Origin: Bacteroidia bacterium
Lineage (GTDB): Bacteria; Bacteroidota; Bacteroidia; Cytophagales; Flammeovirgaceae
Assembly: GCA_030425505.1 (NCBI GenBank)
Contig: JAUIAB010000009.1
Coordinates: 44,347 to 108,346 of the forward strand
Reading direction: 5' to 3'
Length of the DNA stretch: 64,000 bases
In this document: piece by piece, positions 18,190 to 28,151 of the stretch
How positions within the stretch are numbered: the stretch's first letter is position 1
How the letters are laid out: each line of letters opens with the position of its first letter
Program-made: the position numbers and the translations under genes
The notes under the pieces: model-generated
What the model was told of the DNA's origin: nothing
Database searches by the model: none
Seen by the model: only the letters and a program-made list of their open reading frames with translations

Positions 18190-18879
18190 TTAATTACTAA
18201 AACCTGAAGGTCTGCCAAACATGTAAATAACATCAACGCTCTTTGATCTTGACATCCCACCCGGGTTTAAGCCTAGTTTACCTTCTGGAATTCTTGCTTT
18301 TAGGCTTTCAAAATACTCAACCCATGCTGGAAAAAATGAATCGGTCTTAGGGTCTTTAAAGGTCATAGGGTTCTCTTTAAATATTTTTTTACCAGCATCT
18401 ATAAAGCACTGATGAATGAGCTCCGAGCAGTAGTAGCGATCATTTTTGAGATTAAACACTGCATCGTAAGGTTTTCCAAGATAGTTTTGGCTTACATCAA
18501 TGGCGCTAGAAATATATTTTCTTGCTTTTTTTCCAGGTCTTCCGACCATCACTTTTGGGTTTCCATCAGAATCTTTACTTCTTGACAGAAATTTGGGCAA
18601 TAAAGAAACTTGGACTTCTTCTCCAATGGCTTCTATTATTTTGACTTCACCGTTTTTGATAGAAACTATCATTCCACAGTGGGAAAAGTTAGCTCCTCTA
18701 TATCCTTTTGTTACTGTTTCTATGGCATTGCACAAATCTCCACAATCTAAATCTTGGAAAAGAATGTCTCCTGGTTTTAGGAGATCAGTCTGAGAAATAG
18801 TGATCAATTTGGGGCTGCTTTGAGCAAAAGAGCATGAAAAAGTATAAAAAAGGAGAAAAGAAAGTAGTGTTATTTTCAA
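18190..18879 (-). CDS. YiiX/YebB-like NlpC/P60 cysteine hydrolase, exported
   Basis: 229 aa with a signal peptide (ends S-C-S-F-A-Q). It has the permuted papain-fold layout of the YiiX family: P-G-D-I-L-F-Q-D near 37-44, F-S-H-C-G-M-I-V near 66-73 with the His, and Y-Y-C-S-E-L-I near 148-154 with the catalytic Cys. It probably cuts amide bonds in cell wall or lipids. The start is TTG (18,877-18,879), needed to include the signal peptide. It lies 12 bases after the DUF3127 gene on the same strand. Confidence 0.82.
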   Translation of the reverse strand: MKITLLSFLLFYTFSCSFAQSSPKLITISQTDLLKPGDILFQDLDCGDLCNAIETVTKGYRGANFSHCGMIVSIKNGEVKIIEAIGEEVQVSLLPKFLSRSKDSDGNPKVMVGRPGKKARKYISSAIDVSQNYLGKPYDAVFNLKNDRYYCSELIHQCFIDAGKKIFKENPMTFKDPKTDSFFPAWVEYFESLKARIPEGKLGLNPGGMSRSKSVDVIYMFGRPSGFSN

Positions 18880-18891
18880 TGCCTAAAGTTT

Positions 18892-19266
18892 TTAAAAAGG
18901 CAACTCATCATCATCTGAAGCAGCAAAGCTACTTTCAGTCATTGTGTCGGATGGGATGCTTTCATTTTCTTGATTGCCTATAGCTTCATCCTCTTTTTGC
19001 ACACGCCAAGCATCTAAATTGGTAAAGTAGATTTTCTTACCTTCTTTTTCGAAAGGTCTTCCTCTAAGATTAAACCACACATGTACCTGATCTCCTTCAG
19101 AAAACCCATCTATCAAATCGCATTTATCTTGTGTCAGTTGTAGTTTGATGTATTGATCATACATGCCATCAGATACTCTCACTACAAATTCTCTTTTTTG
19201 AAACTTCTCCGTGACAGATGTAGTATCTCCTATTTCTTCTAGTTTTCCTTTTAGTTCGTAAGCCAT
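18892..19266 (-). CDS. DUF3127 single-strand-binding-like protein
   Basis: 124 aa. A short OB-like domain (about 3-92) of the DUF3127 family common in Bacteroidota (L-K-x-I/L-E-x...K-R-E-F-V-V-R...V-H-V-W-F-N-L-R-G-R), then an acidic tail ending D-D-D-E-L-P-F, which looks like the SSB C-terminal tip that recruits DNA-repair proteins. It may bind nucleic acid. It lies 5 bases downstream of the E1-beta gene. Confidence 0.82.
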   Translation of the reverse strand: MAYELKGKLEEIGDTTSVTEKFQKREFVVRVSDGMYDQYIKLQLTQDKCDLIDGFSEGDQVHVWFNLRGRPFEKEGKKIYFTNLDAWRVQKEDEAIGNQENESIPSDTMTESSFAASDDDELPF

Positions 19267-19271
19267 AGTTT

Positions 19272-20252
19272 CTAGTTTCTGTATAGTACTTGATTCAGAG
19301 CTTCTACTGTCTTTTTTGTATTAGGTAGTGTTGCTTCTATTAGTGTTGGTGCATAACCTAGAGGCACATCTTTATTTGTAACACGAATCACAGGAGCATC
19401 TAAGTAGTCAAATGCTTTTTTCTGAACATGGAAAGCAATTTCTGAAGAAATGGAAGCTAAAGGCCATGCTTCTTCTAGTACTACTAAACGATTTGTTTTT
19501 TTAACGGAGTTGATGATACTTGCATAATCGATAGGTCTAACCGATTGCAAGTCAATTACTTCTACAGAAACTCCTTCTTTTTCCATATAATCTGCTGCTT
19601 CGTTAGCTACTTTCATCATTTTACCAAACGAAACTAGTGTTGCGTCATTTCCTTCTTTAACTAGCTCTGCTTCTCCGATAGGGATTAGGTATTCTTCTTC
19701 AGGTACATTTCCTTTATCCCCATACATCACTTCTGACTCCATAAATATTACGGGGTCATTATCTCGTATGGCTGTTTTTAAGAGCCCTTTGGCAGTTCTT
19801 GGGTTAGAAGGAACTACTACTTTAAGTCCAGGACAGTTTGCATACCAGCTTTCAAAGTTTTGAGAGTGTTGAGAGCTCAACATCCCTGCATTACCTGTTG
19901 GGCCTCTAAATACCATAGGTATATTGTATTGACCACCAGACATATATAGCATTTTAGCAGCACTATTTATTACCTGGTCGATGGCTACTAGCGAAAAGTT
20001 AAAGGTCATAAATTCAATAATTGGTCGTAGACCATTCATTGCAGCTCCAACTCCTATCCCAGCAAACCCAAGCTCTGCAATGGGAGTATCTACTACTCTT
20101 TTTTCTCCAAACTCCTCTAGCATCCCTTTGCTAACTTTATATGCGCCATCATATTCAGCTACTTCTTCTCCCATTAAGAAAACATTTTCGTCTCTTCTCA
20201 TTTCTTCTGTCATGGCTTCTCGCAGGGCATCTCTGAATCGTATTTCTCTCAT
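19272..20252 (-). CDS. pdhB: 2-oxo acid (pyruvate) dehydrogenase E1 component, beta subunit
   Basis: 326 aa, the usual E1-beta length. It has the TPP-binding/transketolase central domain (G-E-E-V-A-E-Y-D-G-A-Y-K-V near 27-39, G-F-A-G-I-G-V-G-A-A near 62-71) and the C-terminal domain (L-E-E-A-W-P-L-A-S-I, around 260). With an E1-alpha it decarboxylates the 2-oxo acid. The alpha gene is not adjacent, so E1 subunits are split in this genome. It is likely co-transcribed with DUF3127 and the YiiX-like gene. Confidence 0.92.
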   Translation of the reverse strand: MREIRFRDALREAMTEEMRRDENVFLMGEEVAEYDGAYKVSKGMLEEFGEKRVVDTPIAELGFAGIGVGAAMNGLRPIIEFMTFNFSLVAIDQVINSAAKMLYMSGGQYNIPMVFRGPTGNAGMLSSQHSQNFESWYANCPGLKVVVPSNPRTAKGLLKTAIRDNDPVIFMESEVMYGDKGNVPEEEYLIPIGEAELVKEGNDATLVSFGKMMKVANEAADYMEKEGVSVEVIDLQSVRPIDYASIINSVKKTNRLVVLEEAWPLASISSEIAFHVQKKAFDYLDAPVIRVTNKDVPLGYAPTLIEATLPNTKKTVEALNQVLYRN

Positions 20253-20297
20253 TTGATTGAATTTTTATCAAAAATAGTGTGCAAATTTAAGGATTAA

Positions 20298-20312
20298 CCC
20301 GAATAATTCGGG
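20298..20312. repeat. Short palindrome upstream of pdhB
   Basis: cccgaat-a-attcggg, a perfect 7-bp inverted repeat with a 1-nt centre, 46 bases upstream of the E1-beta start codon. It is suited to be an operator. No T-tract follows. Confidence 0.4.
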
Positions 20313-20449
20313 ACTTATTTAATGGAACAAATAACTCTCTGATTACAAAGTAATTGATTTAGTATCAACAAGCTCTTCATGAATAATGCAGGTTAAAGTA
20401 ACTTCCTTCTACTTATCAGAAAGAATTATGTGATGGATTATTTTCATTT

Positions 20450-20869
20450 TTAGCTAAAAGGAAGCAGTTCTGGCTCAAGAAACTCCCTCTTTGCAATTTC
20501 AGAACTAAAAATATTGGTTTTATAATGCTTAAATATGAGCTCTCTGAACTCTGTTTTTAACTTTTGGTTCTTGGTAAGAAACTCTTGAAAGCTATTTAAA
20601 GGGGTTTTCCGTATAAAGTGATATACTATTCTTATTGCTGCTACAGTAAGGGTTTCGTTATATTTATCTTCTTCACCAATACTTCTAACGTAATTTTTTA
20701 TTTGTCCTTTTATATTATTGATAGCTACATCCACTCCATATTTTTTGATATGAATCCATGCAAGCCGAAGGTGAGCTTCATGCGTAAATATGCTTGGGGG
20801 TAGTTGGTAGTTTTCAAACTGTGACTCAAATTGATTATCTGAAAGTTCTAAATGGCTCTTCATAAACAT
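20450..20869 (-). CDS. Conserved protein of unknown function
   Basis: About 139 aa, with alternative starts at GTG 20,875, ATG 20,869 and ATG 20,863. The sequence has F-T-H-E-A-H-L-R-L-A-W near 27-37 and G-E-E-D-K-Y-N-E-T-L-T near 69-79. The paired His residues and Tyr/Glu/Thr pattern recur in an unnamed family of small helical proteins in many bacteria. No function can be given. It starts right at the stop of the uracil-DNA glycosylase gene, so the two are probably one transcript. Confidence 0.7.
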   Translation of the reverse strand: MFMKSHLELSDNQFESQFENYQLPPSIFTHEAHLRLAWIHIKKYGVDVAINNIKGQIKNYVRSIGEEDKYNETLTVAAIRIVYHFIRKTPLNSFQEFLTKNQKLKTEFRELIFKHYKTNIFSSEIAKREFLEPELLPFS

Positions 20870-20874
20870 GTACA

Positions 20875-21450
20875 CTAACTTAATAGAACATTTTTAACTT
20901 TTTCTTTTAATACAGGAAGTACGTTATCTTCAAACCAACTATTCTTTTTCATCCAAATATTATTTCTTGGAGATGGGTGAGGCAAAACAAAATACCTAGG
21001 TAGATACTCTTCAAAATTTCTGATTGTCTCCGTTAGTGTAGGTTTCTTTTTTTTAGCCAAGTAATGGCTTTGAGCATAGGATCCGATCAAAATAATAAGC
21101 GTAATATTTCTCATACTTTGAAAAACGGACTCATGCCATTTAGGAGCGCACTCAGACCTTGGTGGTAGATCTCCAGACTTTCCTTTTCCAGGATAACAAA
21201 AGCCCATTGGTATCAATGCTACTTGCTTCGGATCATAAAACTTTTCTGAGCCTATACTAAGCCAGTTTCTAAGTCTCTCTCCGCTTTTGTCATTCCATGG
21301 AATTCCTGTTTGATGTACTATTTTCCCTGGAGCTTGACCTATGATAGCAATTTTACTGTATTGACTTGCGGAAATAATAGGGTTTACTCCATCGAGTAGG
21401 TGTGGTAAACAAATTTTACAGCTGTATATTTCTTTTAATAGTTTTTTCAA
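20875..21450 (-). CDS. Uracil-DNA glycosylase family protein
   Basis: 191 aa. It has the UDG-superfamily motif A as G-Q-A-P-G (near 37-41) and motif B as L-P-H-P-S-P-R-N (near 156-163). The N-terminus has C-K-I-C-L, reminiscent of the Fe-S-containing members, but a full four-Cys set is not obvious. It probably removes uracil or deaminated bases from DNA. Confidence 0.82.
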   Translation of the reverse strand: MKKLLKEIYSCKICLPHLLDGVNPIISASQYSKIAIIGQAPGKIVHQTGIPWNDKSGERLRNWLSIGSEKFYDPKQVALIPMGFCYPGKGKSGDLPPRSECAPKWHESVFQSMRNITLIILIGSYAQSHYLAKKKKPTLTETIRNFEEYLPRYFVLPHPSPRNNIWMKKNSWFEDNVLPVLKEKVKNVLLS

Positions 21451-21460
21451 AGGAGCTTTC

Positions 21461-23284
21461 CTATTTCAGTTTAAAAAAAGACAGTTTTTCTCTAAAGGTA
21501 TTGAGCTGGTTATTGTCAATTATATCAATTAAATTTTCTTTCTCATACAGATCTTTTTTTAAATCATACACTTCTTCTTTCTTAGTTTTATGATTGTACA
21601 TATACTTAATTAGCGAGTTGTTTTTACACTGAATTATAGCGTAGTAATGATTCATTTGGTGAAATGAAAACTCTTTTTCCTTTTCATGTAGTAAAGATTC
21701 TCCTTCCCATGTTTCAGGAATTGGTAACCCTAACCTGTCAACAATAGTTGGGGCAATATCCACTGTTGTTGCATATTTTGTGTTTTTGTAAGCTACTTTA
21801 TCTGTATCATAAATGAGAATGGGGATCAGCAAATGATCTGTATAGGTATTTATAGTATGCCCAAAAATTCCTCTAGTTCCTAAAGACTCACCATGATCTG
21901 CAGTTATAACTACTAGACTATTTTGCAAATAGCCCTTTATAGTTAATTCTTTAAATATTTTTTTGATATAGTTGTCTGCTTGTAGAATTCCATTGTCATA
22001 GCTATTTGTAAAGTTTTCAATTTCTTTTGTTAGTTCTTTAGCAGGTGTAAATATTCTAAAGTGATTCATTTTTTTTCCTGCTTGATGTGCAGAGTTTAAA
22101 TGAAAATGAAAATATGAAGGGTCGTTATTAAAGTTATCTATTTGCTTGAGACCTTCGAAAATTAACCGATCATCATTTACCATGAAATCTTTAGTTTCAG
22201 CACCATCTATATAGTAATTGAAATCTGTATTGTTTCCGTAAAATGATTTTAGTCCATAAAAGTGAGTATGATCTCCTGAAATAAAGAAATTTAACTTATA
22301 CCCCTGATCTTTTAGAAGGTGTTGCAATGAAAAGTTATAATAACTTATGTTCGACCAAATCTTAGATCTTAGGATGCTATTGATACCTGCAAAAGATGCT
22401 CCAGATACTGAAAAAGAAAGATCTACTTTTACTAATTCTCCCTTTTTGTAAAGGCTATCAAGAAACGGAGACGTTTTACGGTTATATCCGAAGAGACTGA
22501 GGTGATCTGAGCGCAAGGCATCAACTATTATAAGTATTACATTTTTTTTCTTAAAAGGAATATTATTAGGGTAATTTTTCCTAACCTGAAAATCAGTGTT
22601 ATCATTCTGAACATATTGCCCTTGTAGAGGCTTGCTGAGGTAAACAGATATAATAGGCTCTTCTAAACGATAGAGACTTTTAATTGCAGTAGAATGTCTT
22701 AAGAGGAGAACTCCAACAGAAAACCCAACTAGCAAAAAGAAAACCATCATGTTAATCTGAATATACCTTGGGGGGCTATTAAAATTATGCTTTAGAATAA
22801 AAGTTTTCGCATTTAGTAATGCCAAACATATCTGGTCAGCTAGTATTAAAGAGAGGGTTATAAGTAAAAAAGGAATAATAAATAATGCTGAATAGGTTAA
22901 TACATAGTTTGCAGAAAAGTTTTCTATAAAACCATTTAGATGTTTAAAATAAGCCAGAAACAACTCAAATGTATATATTTTGGAATTATATATTTTTCCA
23001 AAAAAACATAGCATATAGGTTATATAGAGAAATACTCCTATCAGAGCATGCAGAACAGCAATGCTGTATTTTGTTACTGCCTTATTTTTTAGAAAGGATA
23101 TTGACAGTAAAAAAATGCTAATAGCAGTACTTACAATTGTAATGGATGAAACAAGGATTAGATGACCTATTATAACTTTTGCTTCTAAATCAAAAGTTAT
23201 TTGAAAAGTGATTATTGCAGCTAAAACAAGTATTGTTTCAATCAATAAAATTACTTTGAAAGTATTTTTGCTAGGCTTAAACAT
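21461..23284 (-). CDS. Membrane-bound sulfatase/LTA-synthase-like phosphotransferase
   Basis: 607 aa. Five or so transmembrane helices (1-215) precede an alkaline-phosphatase-fold domain. The metal site starts at N-V-I-L-I-I-V-D-A-L-R-S-D-H-L (near 248-262), and the C-terminal ligands are in I-T-A-D-H-G-E-S (near 461-468). A Ser in S-V-S-G-A-S-F near 298 is the candidate nucleophile. It could be a phosphoethanolamine/glycerol-phosphate transferase or sulfatase acting in the periplasm. It is followed by the glycosylase gene 10 bases downstream. Confidence 0.8.
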   Translation of the reverse strand: MFKPSKNTFKVILLIETILVLAAIITFQITFDLEAKVIIGHLILVSSITIVSTAISIFLLSISFLKNKAVTKYSIAVLHALIGVFLYITYMLCFFGKIYNSKIYTFELFLAYFKHLNGFIENFSANYVLTYSALFIIPFLLITLSLILADQICLALLNAKTFILKHNFNSPPRYIQINMMVFFLLVGFSVGVLLLRHSTAIKSLYRLEEPIISVYLSKPLQGQYVQNDNTDFQVRKNYPNNIPFKKKNVILIIVDALRSDHLSLFGYNRKTSPFLDSLYKKGELVKVDLSFSVSGASFAGINSILRSKIWSNISYYNFSLQHLLKDQGYKLNFFISGDHTHFYGLKSFYGNNTDFNYYIDGAETKDFMVNDDRLIFEGLKQIDNFNNDPSYFHFHLNSAHQAGKKMNHFRIFTPAKELTKEIENFTNSYDNGILQADNYIKKIFKELTIKGYLQNSLVVITADHGESLGTRGIFGHTINTYTDHLLIPILIYDTDKVAYKNTKYATTVDIAPTIVDRLGLPIPETWEGESLLHEKEKEFSFHQMNHYYAIIQCKNNSLIKYMYNHKTKKEEVYDLKKDLYEKENLIDIIDNNQLNTFREKLSFFKLK

Positions 23285-23305
23285 AGTCTACTGAGACCTT
23301 TATTC

Positions 23306-26300
23306 TCATTTAAAGCCTAAGTTTTTAATCTTTTGGATGGTCTCTTCTTTTTTTCGCCAAAAGTTTCTGCTATACACATGAGAGAAACTCCAGTTTTTCT
23401 TTTTAAAAATGTTTGGTTTATAATAATAGTGATCTTTAGTAGAAAAGCTCATTTCATAATAATCATCATCTGTTAAAACGAGGTGATGCTTGTGTCCTTT
23501 AACCATTATATCTGTTAAAGGCGTATCAAAGTAGATGTTTTGATCTTTAGTAAGGCTCTTTGCTAGTTTTTCTTTCAAATACCAGCCTATATTATGTTGC
23601 GTTTTTCTTACAAGCTGAGGTTTATAATTGCCCCCTGAAACGTCATAGGCGTATTGTAAATATTTTTTTAAAAGTTTAGGGCCTTCATTTTTAGACTGTT
23701 CCGTATTGAGGTGATGAGGTAAGACACTTGTAATAACATAAATTTTTGATTTAGCCCTAGTGATAGCTACATTCAGCCTGTTTTCTCCTCCTCTATGGTT
23801 TAGACTACCAAAATTTGTATTCACTTTCCCTGTTTGATTAACTGCATACCCTAAGGAAAAAATGATAATTTCTCGCTCGTCTCCCTGTACATTTTCTATA
23901 TTTTTAATAAATAAGTTTTCTACATTCGATAGTCCCTTTTCTTCCACTAGGTTGGTTATTAATTCTTGCTGAGGATAATTAAATGTGATTATTCCAATAT
24001 TACTCCTTCCTTCAGCAAGCAGTTTGGTCAATAGCATTACTACTTCGTTAGCTTCTTTTTCATTTTGATTATTCTTCCACTCTCCATCAACTTTAAGATA
24101 CTCTATCGCAGGCTCTGTATAGCTATAGCTCTCATAATCTGGAATAGCTTGGAGGTTGTTTTCATAGAAATGCTTATTTGAAAAGTCTATTAACTCGAGC
24201 CTTTGGCTTCTGTAATGGCTTTTCAGAGGGATTCGAGGCAAATACTTATTTCCAAAGTCTAATAAAGAAAGAATTTCAGTGATTTCTGTTTCTTCCTCTT
24301 CTGTTTCCTCCCAACGAGTATTGTAAAGGTCGTATGGAGTTAATTGCTTGTCATCTCCTACAATTACTGTTTGACTAGATCTGTAAATGCTTGGAATCCC
24401 TTTTTCTACATGACACTGAGAGGCTTCATCAAATACTACCAGATCAAATAAGTTTTCTTCCATAGGGAAAATAGCAGAGACTGTTTCAGGAGAGACTAAC
24501 CAGCACGGGATGATGTTCTTTATTTCATCCCAAAAACTAGAGATCAATTTTCTTACTGGCCAGATATTCCTCTTTTTTGATACCTGATGCTCTAAGTCTC
24601 GATAAGTGACTAAGTTTTTTAAGCGATTATATTCTAAGTCTTCGTAGGCTTTCTCTTTTGCTTTTATTAGTGCAATTTTTTTGCTTAAGTCTTTCTTTTT
24701 GTGAATAGATGAGCTCAACTCTGATTCTAATTGCTTGAGCTTAGAGGAAGAAACAATTCTCAAGACTGGAAACTTTGACTCTATATGCTCAAGCCAATAA
24801 AACTGCAAGCTGCTTTCAAATAGCTCTGCAGCTTTGTCATAAGTTAGATGTTTACTATGCTTTAATTTATTTATTACATCCAACTCGTAACTCAAGAAAG
24901 AATCTTTAAGTTGGTCAAACTCGCACATATCCTCAAAATCTTCGTCTAGAGCATATAGCAAGCTAGTAGAATCCAGCTTTCCTTCAAGAATATCATCGAT
25001 CTGCTTTTCAGTTAAATGCTCGAGCCAATTCTTTTTCTCCTCTACTGCTTTTGAGGTTTCTAGAACGAGTTTGTTTAATACTCTCTCTATACTTTCATAA
25101 TCGAGCTTCTCTGCTTTCAAATACCTAACTCCATTTCTTAGCTTTTCAAATAGTTTTTTAGCTTGTAACACACTATCATACAGTGAAAACCAATCGTTTA
25201 TCTCTTGTGGGTTATACTTCGGTGGAAAGTCTAGCAAGTACCTTTCTGCTTTTACTTTTGAAGTAAAATGTTCAACATTCATCCTACGATCAATTCTAGA
25301 CATTAACTCCACAACTCCATCAACATCAAGCTTTAACTTATTTTCCTTAAGCCAGTTATTTACGAGTGTTTTATCTTTTGAGAATAGCTTCCAAAATATC
25401 TTTTTATACCAAACTTTTATGGAGTTTAAACAGCTATTTAGTTTCTCTTGAGCTAGAGATAAATCTTTTTTTGGGATAGATTCTTCAATGAAACCCTCAG
25501 ATAAAACGTCTAATATATTTTTCTTAATGTTAGATAAGGAAAGTCTATCAATGCATCTTACTCCTAAGGTTTTTTTAAAGTATTCTAAAACTTTAGCATC
25601 TTTTATTATACTTAAAAATAATTTGATATCACCTTTTCTATCATAAACCCACTCGCATTCATTAAGTGTAATTTCCATCGAAATTAATGACTCAATTTTT
25701 TCACTAGTTTCTTTAAAAAATGGAACTATAGTTTGAACTGTTTTTTTTAGTTTTTCTAAGTCATCAATTGTTTTTCTACTAAATGATCTGCGTTCGTACC
25801 AAGGATAGTTTTCGTTATCGATCTTTGCACTATAGCTAAAATAAGCTTTGAGTTTTTTAAAAAAATCAGAAATTTCTAAAGGTCTAAAGTTTTGATAAGA
25901 ACTCTTTATGTCTATTTTCGGGTCATCTACTCCTGGAGCAGATAAATAAAGCTCTTTGGCAGATAAGCCGCATTCTTTTGTGTCAAATAAAGCCCTTCTA
26001 AAATCTTCCAGCTCTTGTACAATTTTTTCAATTGCTCTACTTTCTTTCAAAAACTCTCTTTCCAGATAGATTATATCAGAAGTGGCATTTTGCCTTTCAT
26101 ATTCCTCAACTTTTTCTATTTGAGATTTGAGCTTTTTGTAAAGCGAATTTCTATCTGCTCTGAAATCATGAACAAGACCAATAAAGTTTTCTAAGTCAAT
26201 ATTTGATAACCGGTTATAGACAACATCGAGGGCAGCTTTTTTTTGACAAACAACCAATACACTTTTCCTATGGGCAATTGCATCCGAAATAAGGTTGCAA

Positions 26301-27265
26301 ATAAGTTGTGACTTACCACTTCCAGGAGGCCCTTGTACAGCTATTGATCTACCAGTTTTAATTGTTCGTATTACTTTTTCTTGGTGATCATCTATAGAAA
26401 AAGGTAAAATCAGCTCTTCTTCCTGAATTGAAGAAGCAGATATAAACGATGGGGTTATATTCTTACTTTCAAATAGAGATGAAAAGTCTTCTTGCTCTTT
26501 CTGATTTAATAATAAGTCAAAATCAGATATCATATAAGATGCTGACTGAGGGAAGAAACCCAGGACAGCTTCAGATACTATTTTTAATTTACCCGTTTGG
26601 CAAATGCTATCCAGATAGTCTTTTGTGTAATCGGTAAAGCTTTTTAAGGAGTTTTCTAAGACAGAGCTTTCCATGTGTACTTTAAAATTGGACGACTCCA
26701 TTTTTTGATAAAGTGAAATCAAAAACTCATTTTTCTCATTCGATAAATTTGAAAAATCCAATTCTAGCAAAGTATTTTCGACACTTGTTTGATTAAAGTA
26801 AGCATATGCTAGCAACAATGTTTTATTAAAAACTACTGAGTCTTTACTGTCTTGTTCTAGTACCCAAAAGCCATCCTTCTTACTTAAGTCTACAGGAAAT
26901 AACAGCAAGGGGCATCGTACTAAAGTTCCATCCAAAAGTTTACCTTGTACAAAAGGGTAACCTACATATAAGTCTTTTATGCCTTGTTCAGCATAGAAAA
27001 AATCTTTGAGCCGATGGATTCTTTTGAGCTGAAAGCTAACCTGATTAGCATCTTTATCTCTACTATCAACAACAGGAGATAGAACTACATCTGACTTTTT
27101 TGCAATCAACTCTTCTGTAATCTTTTCTGCAGGTTTATCATTTAAAAAATTAAACTCTTTGATGTCAATGAACTGGTTTTTGAAGAGCTTTAATAGAAGA
27201 AGAGACTTATTCTTAGAACTTAAGTCAACAAGTTTTTTTTGAAGTGTTTTTAAAGCTTTTTTCAA
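23306..27265 (-). CDS. Large SF1 helicase (DUF4011/AAA_11-AAA_12 type)
   Basis: 1319 aa. The N-terminal DUF4011-like region (1-290) is followed by Walker A G-P-P-G-S-G-K-S-Q (near 313-321), a long helical insertion (about 390-860), Walker B V-V-F-D-E-A-S-Q-C (near 947-955), and late motifs V-Q-G-D-E-R-E and L-N-V-A-I-T-R-A-K (near 1165-1170). The C-terminus resembles the Vsr-like/MTES_1575 nuclease domain in shape (S-R-x-F-W-R-K-K), but I see no full PD-(D/E)xK core. Relatives include Upf1/Dna2-like helicases, some in defence loci. It is probably co-transcribed with the sulfatase-fold gene 21 bases downstream. Confidence 0.82.
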   Translation of the reverse strand: MKKALKTLQKKLVDLSSKNKSLLLLKLFKNQFIDIKEFNFLNDKPAEKITEELIAKKSDVVLSPVVDSRDKDANQVSFQLKRIHRLKDFFYAEQGIKDLYVGYPFVQGKLLDGTLVRCPLLLFPVDLSKKDGFWVLEQDSKDSVVFNKTLLLAYAYFNQTSVENTLLELDFSNLSNEKNEFLISLYQKMESSNFKVHMESSVLENSLKSFTDYTKDYLDSICQTGKLKIVSEAVLGFFPQSASYMISDFDLLLNQKEQEDFSSLFESKNITPSFISASSIQEEELILPFSIDDHQEKVIRTIKTGRSIAVQGPPGSGKSQLICNLISDAIAHRKSVLVVCQKKAALDVVYNRLSNIDLENFIGLVHDFRADRNSLYKKLKSQIEKVEEYERQNATSDIIYLEREFLKESRAIEKIVQELEDFRRALFDTKECGLSAKELYLSAPGVDDPKIDIKSSYQNFRPLEISDFFKKLKAYFSYSAKIDNENYPWYERRSFSRKTIDDLEKLKKTVQTIVPFFKETSEKIESLISMEITLNECEWVYDRKGDIKLFLSIIKDAKVLEYFKKTLGVRCIDRLSLSNIKKNILDVLSEGFIEESIPKKDLSLAQEKLNSCLNSIKVWYKKIFWKLFSKDKTLVNNWLKENKLKLDVDGVVELMSRIDRRMNVEHFTSKVKAERYLLDFPPKYNPQEINDWFSLYDSVLQAKKLFEKLRNGVRYLKAEKLDYESIERVLNKLVLETSKAVEEKKNWLEHLTEKQIDDILEGKLDSTSLLYALDEDFEDMCEFDQLKDSFLSYELDVINKLKHSKHLTYDKAAELFESSLQFYWLEHIESKFPVLRIVSSSKLKQLESELSSSIHKKKDLSKKIALIKAKEKAYEDLEYNRLKNLVTYRDLEHQVSKKRNIWPVRKLISSFWDEIKNIIPCWLVSPETVSAIFPMEENLFDLVVFDEASQCHVEKGIPSIYRSSQTVIVGDDKQLTPYDLYNTRWEETEEEETEITEILSLLDFGNKYLPRIPLKSHYRSQRLELIDFSNKHFYENNLQAIPDYESYSYTEPAIEYLKVDGEWKNNQNEKEANEVVMLLTKLLAEGRSNIGIITFNYPQQELITNLVEEKGLSNVENLFIKNIENVQGDEREIIIFSLGYAVNQTGKVNTNFGSLNHRGGENRLNVAITRAKSKIYVITSVLPHHLNTEQSKNEGPKLLKKYLQYAYDVSGGNYKPQLVRKTQHNIGWYLKEKLAKSLTKDQNIYFDTPLTDIMVKGHKHHLVLTDDDYYEMSFSTKDHYYYKPNIFKKKNWSFSHVYSRNFWRKKEETIQKIKNLGFK

Positions 27266-27360
27266 GGAAAGAATTTAAAATAAACAGCGATAGGTTAAGA
27301 TGTTTTTAGTTAAACGTTTCTTTTATCACTTAAAGTTATATCAAAAAGTATGAATTATAG

Positions 27361-27972
27361 TTATTTTACATTAAAGCTAATGACTTTTTTATTTTCTAGA
27401 AAACACTCTATATGATTTCCAATTTCTAAAGCTCCAACACCTTTAGGAGTTCCTGTAAAGATTAAGTCACCCTTTTTTAGGGTTATATATTTAGATATAT
27501 AGCTTATGATTTTTTTAAAACTGAAAATCATATCTTTCGTATTCCCGTTTTGTTTCACCTCGCCATTTTTATGTAACTCAAAATTGATAGTATCAATATT
27601 TGGAAGTTCTCCTTTATCAAAAAAACTAGATATTACAGCGGAGTGGTCAAACCCTTTTGCTAATGTCCATGGTAATCCTTTCTCTTTAGCTTTTGCCTGT
27701 AAGTCCCTCGCTGTTAAGTCAATCCCAAGTCCTATTTCATTATAATACTTTCCTGCAAATTCTTCAGCTATATGCTTCCCCTCCTTCGAAATTTTTAAAA
27801 CAACTTCAACCTCATAATGAATTTCATTGGAGAATTTGGGATAGTAAAAAGGGGCATTATCTCTTAGTAGTGATGTATCCGGTTTAATGAATATAACTGG
27901 CTCTGTTGGCTTTTCATTGTTTAATTCTTTTATGTGGTCAATGTAATTTCTTCCGATACCAATAATCTTCAT
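27361..27972 (-). CDS. Fumarylacetoacetate hydrolase (FAH) family protein
   Basis: 203 aa, the short FAH form. The metal site is seen as E-I-H-Y-E-V-E (near 49-55), with E-x-E; D-L-T-A-R-D-L-Q (near 84-91) and G-T-P-K-G-V-G-A-L (near 173-181) follow. Such proteins are hydrolases, isomerases or oxaloacetate decarboxylases, and the substrate cannot be told. It is on the minus strand after the helicase gene's upstream side, with a 95-base gap. Confidence 0.87.
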   Translation of the reverse strand: MKIIGIGRNYIDHIKELNNEKPTEPVIFIKPDTSLLRDNAPFYYPKFSNEIHYEVEVVLKISKEGKHIAEEFAGKYYNEIGLGIDLTARDLQAKAKEKGLPWTLAKGFDHSAVISSFFDKGELPNIDTINFELHKNGEVKQNGNTKDMIFSFKKIISYISKYITLKKGDLIFTGTPKGVGALEIGNHIECFLENKKVISFNVK

Positions 27973-28151
27973 AAAATCGTTATTTTTCGTTCTTCATATT
28001 GTCAGATAAATAACAATGATAAAAATATTCATTAATTTTGTATAGTAATCTTTGAGAAGATATTCTGTTTTTAAACTTAATTATTATTAAGACTTCTTTA
28101 AGATTGGCTCTTTTTTTGTAGATTATTGTTATAGAATTTTTTAGAATAAAG

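Noticed and set aside
23306..27265. The large helicase as the missing HsdR
   Set aside because: It is an SF1 (AAA_11/AAA_12) helicase outside the island and lacks SF2 HsdR motifs and neighbourhood.
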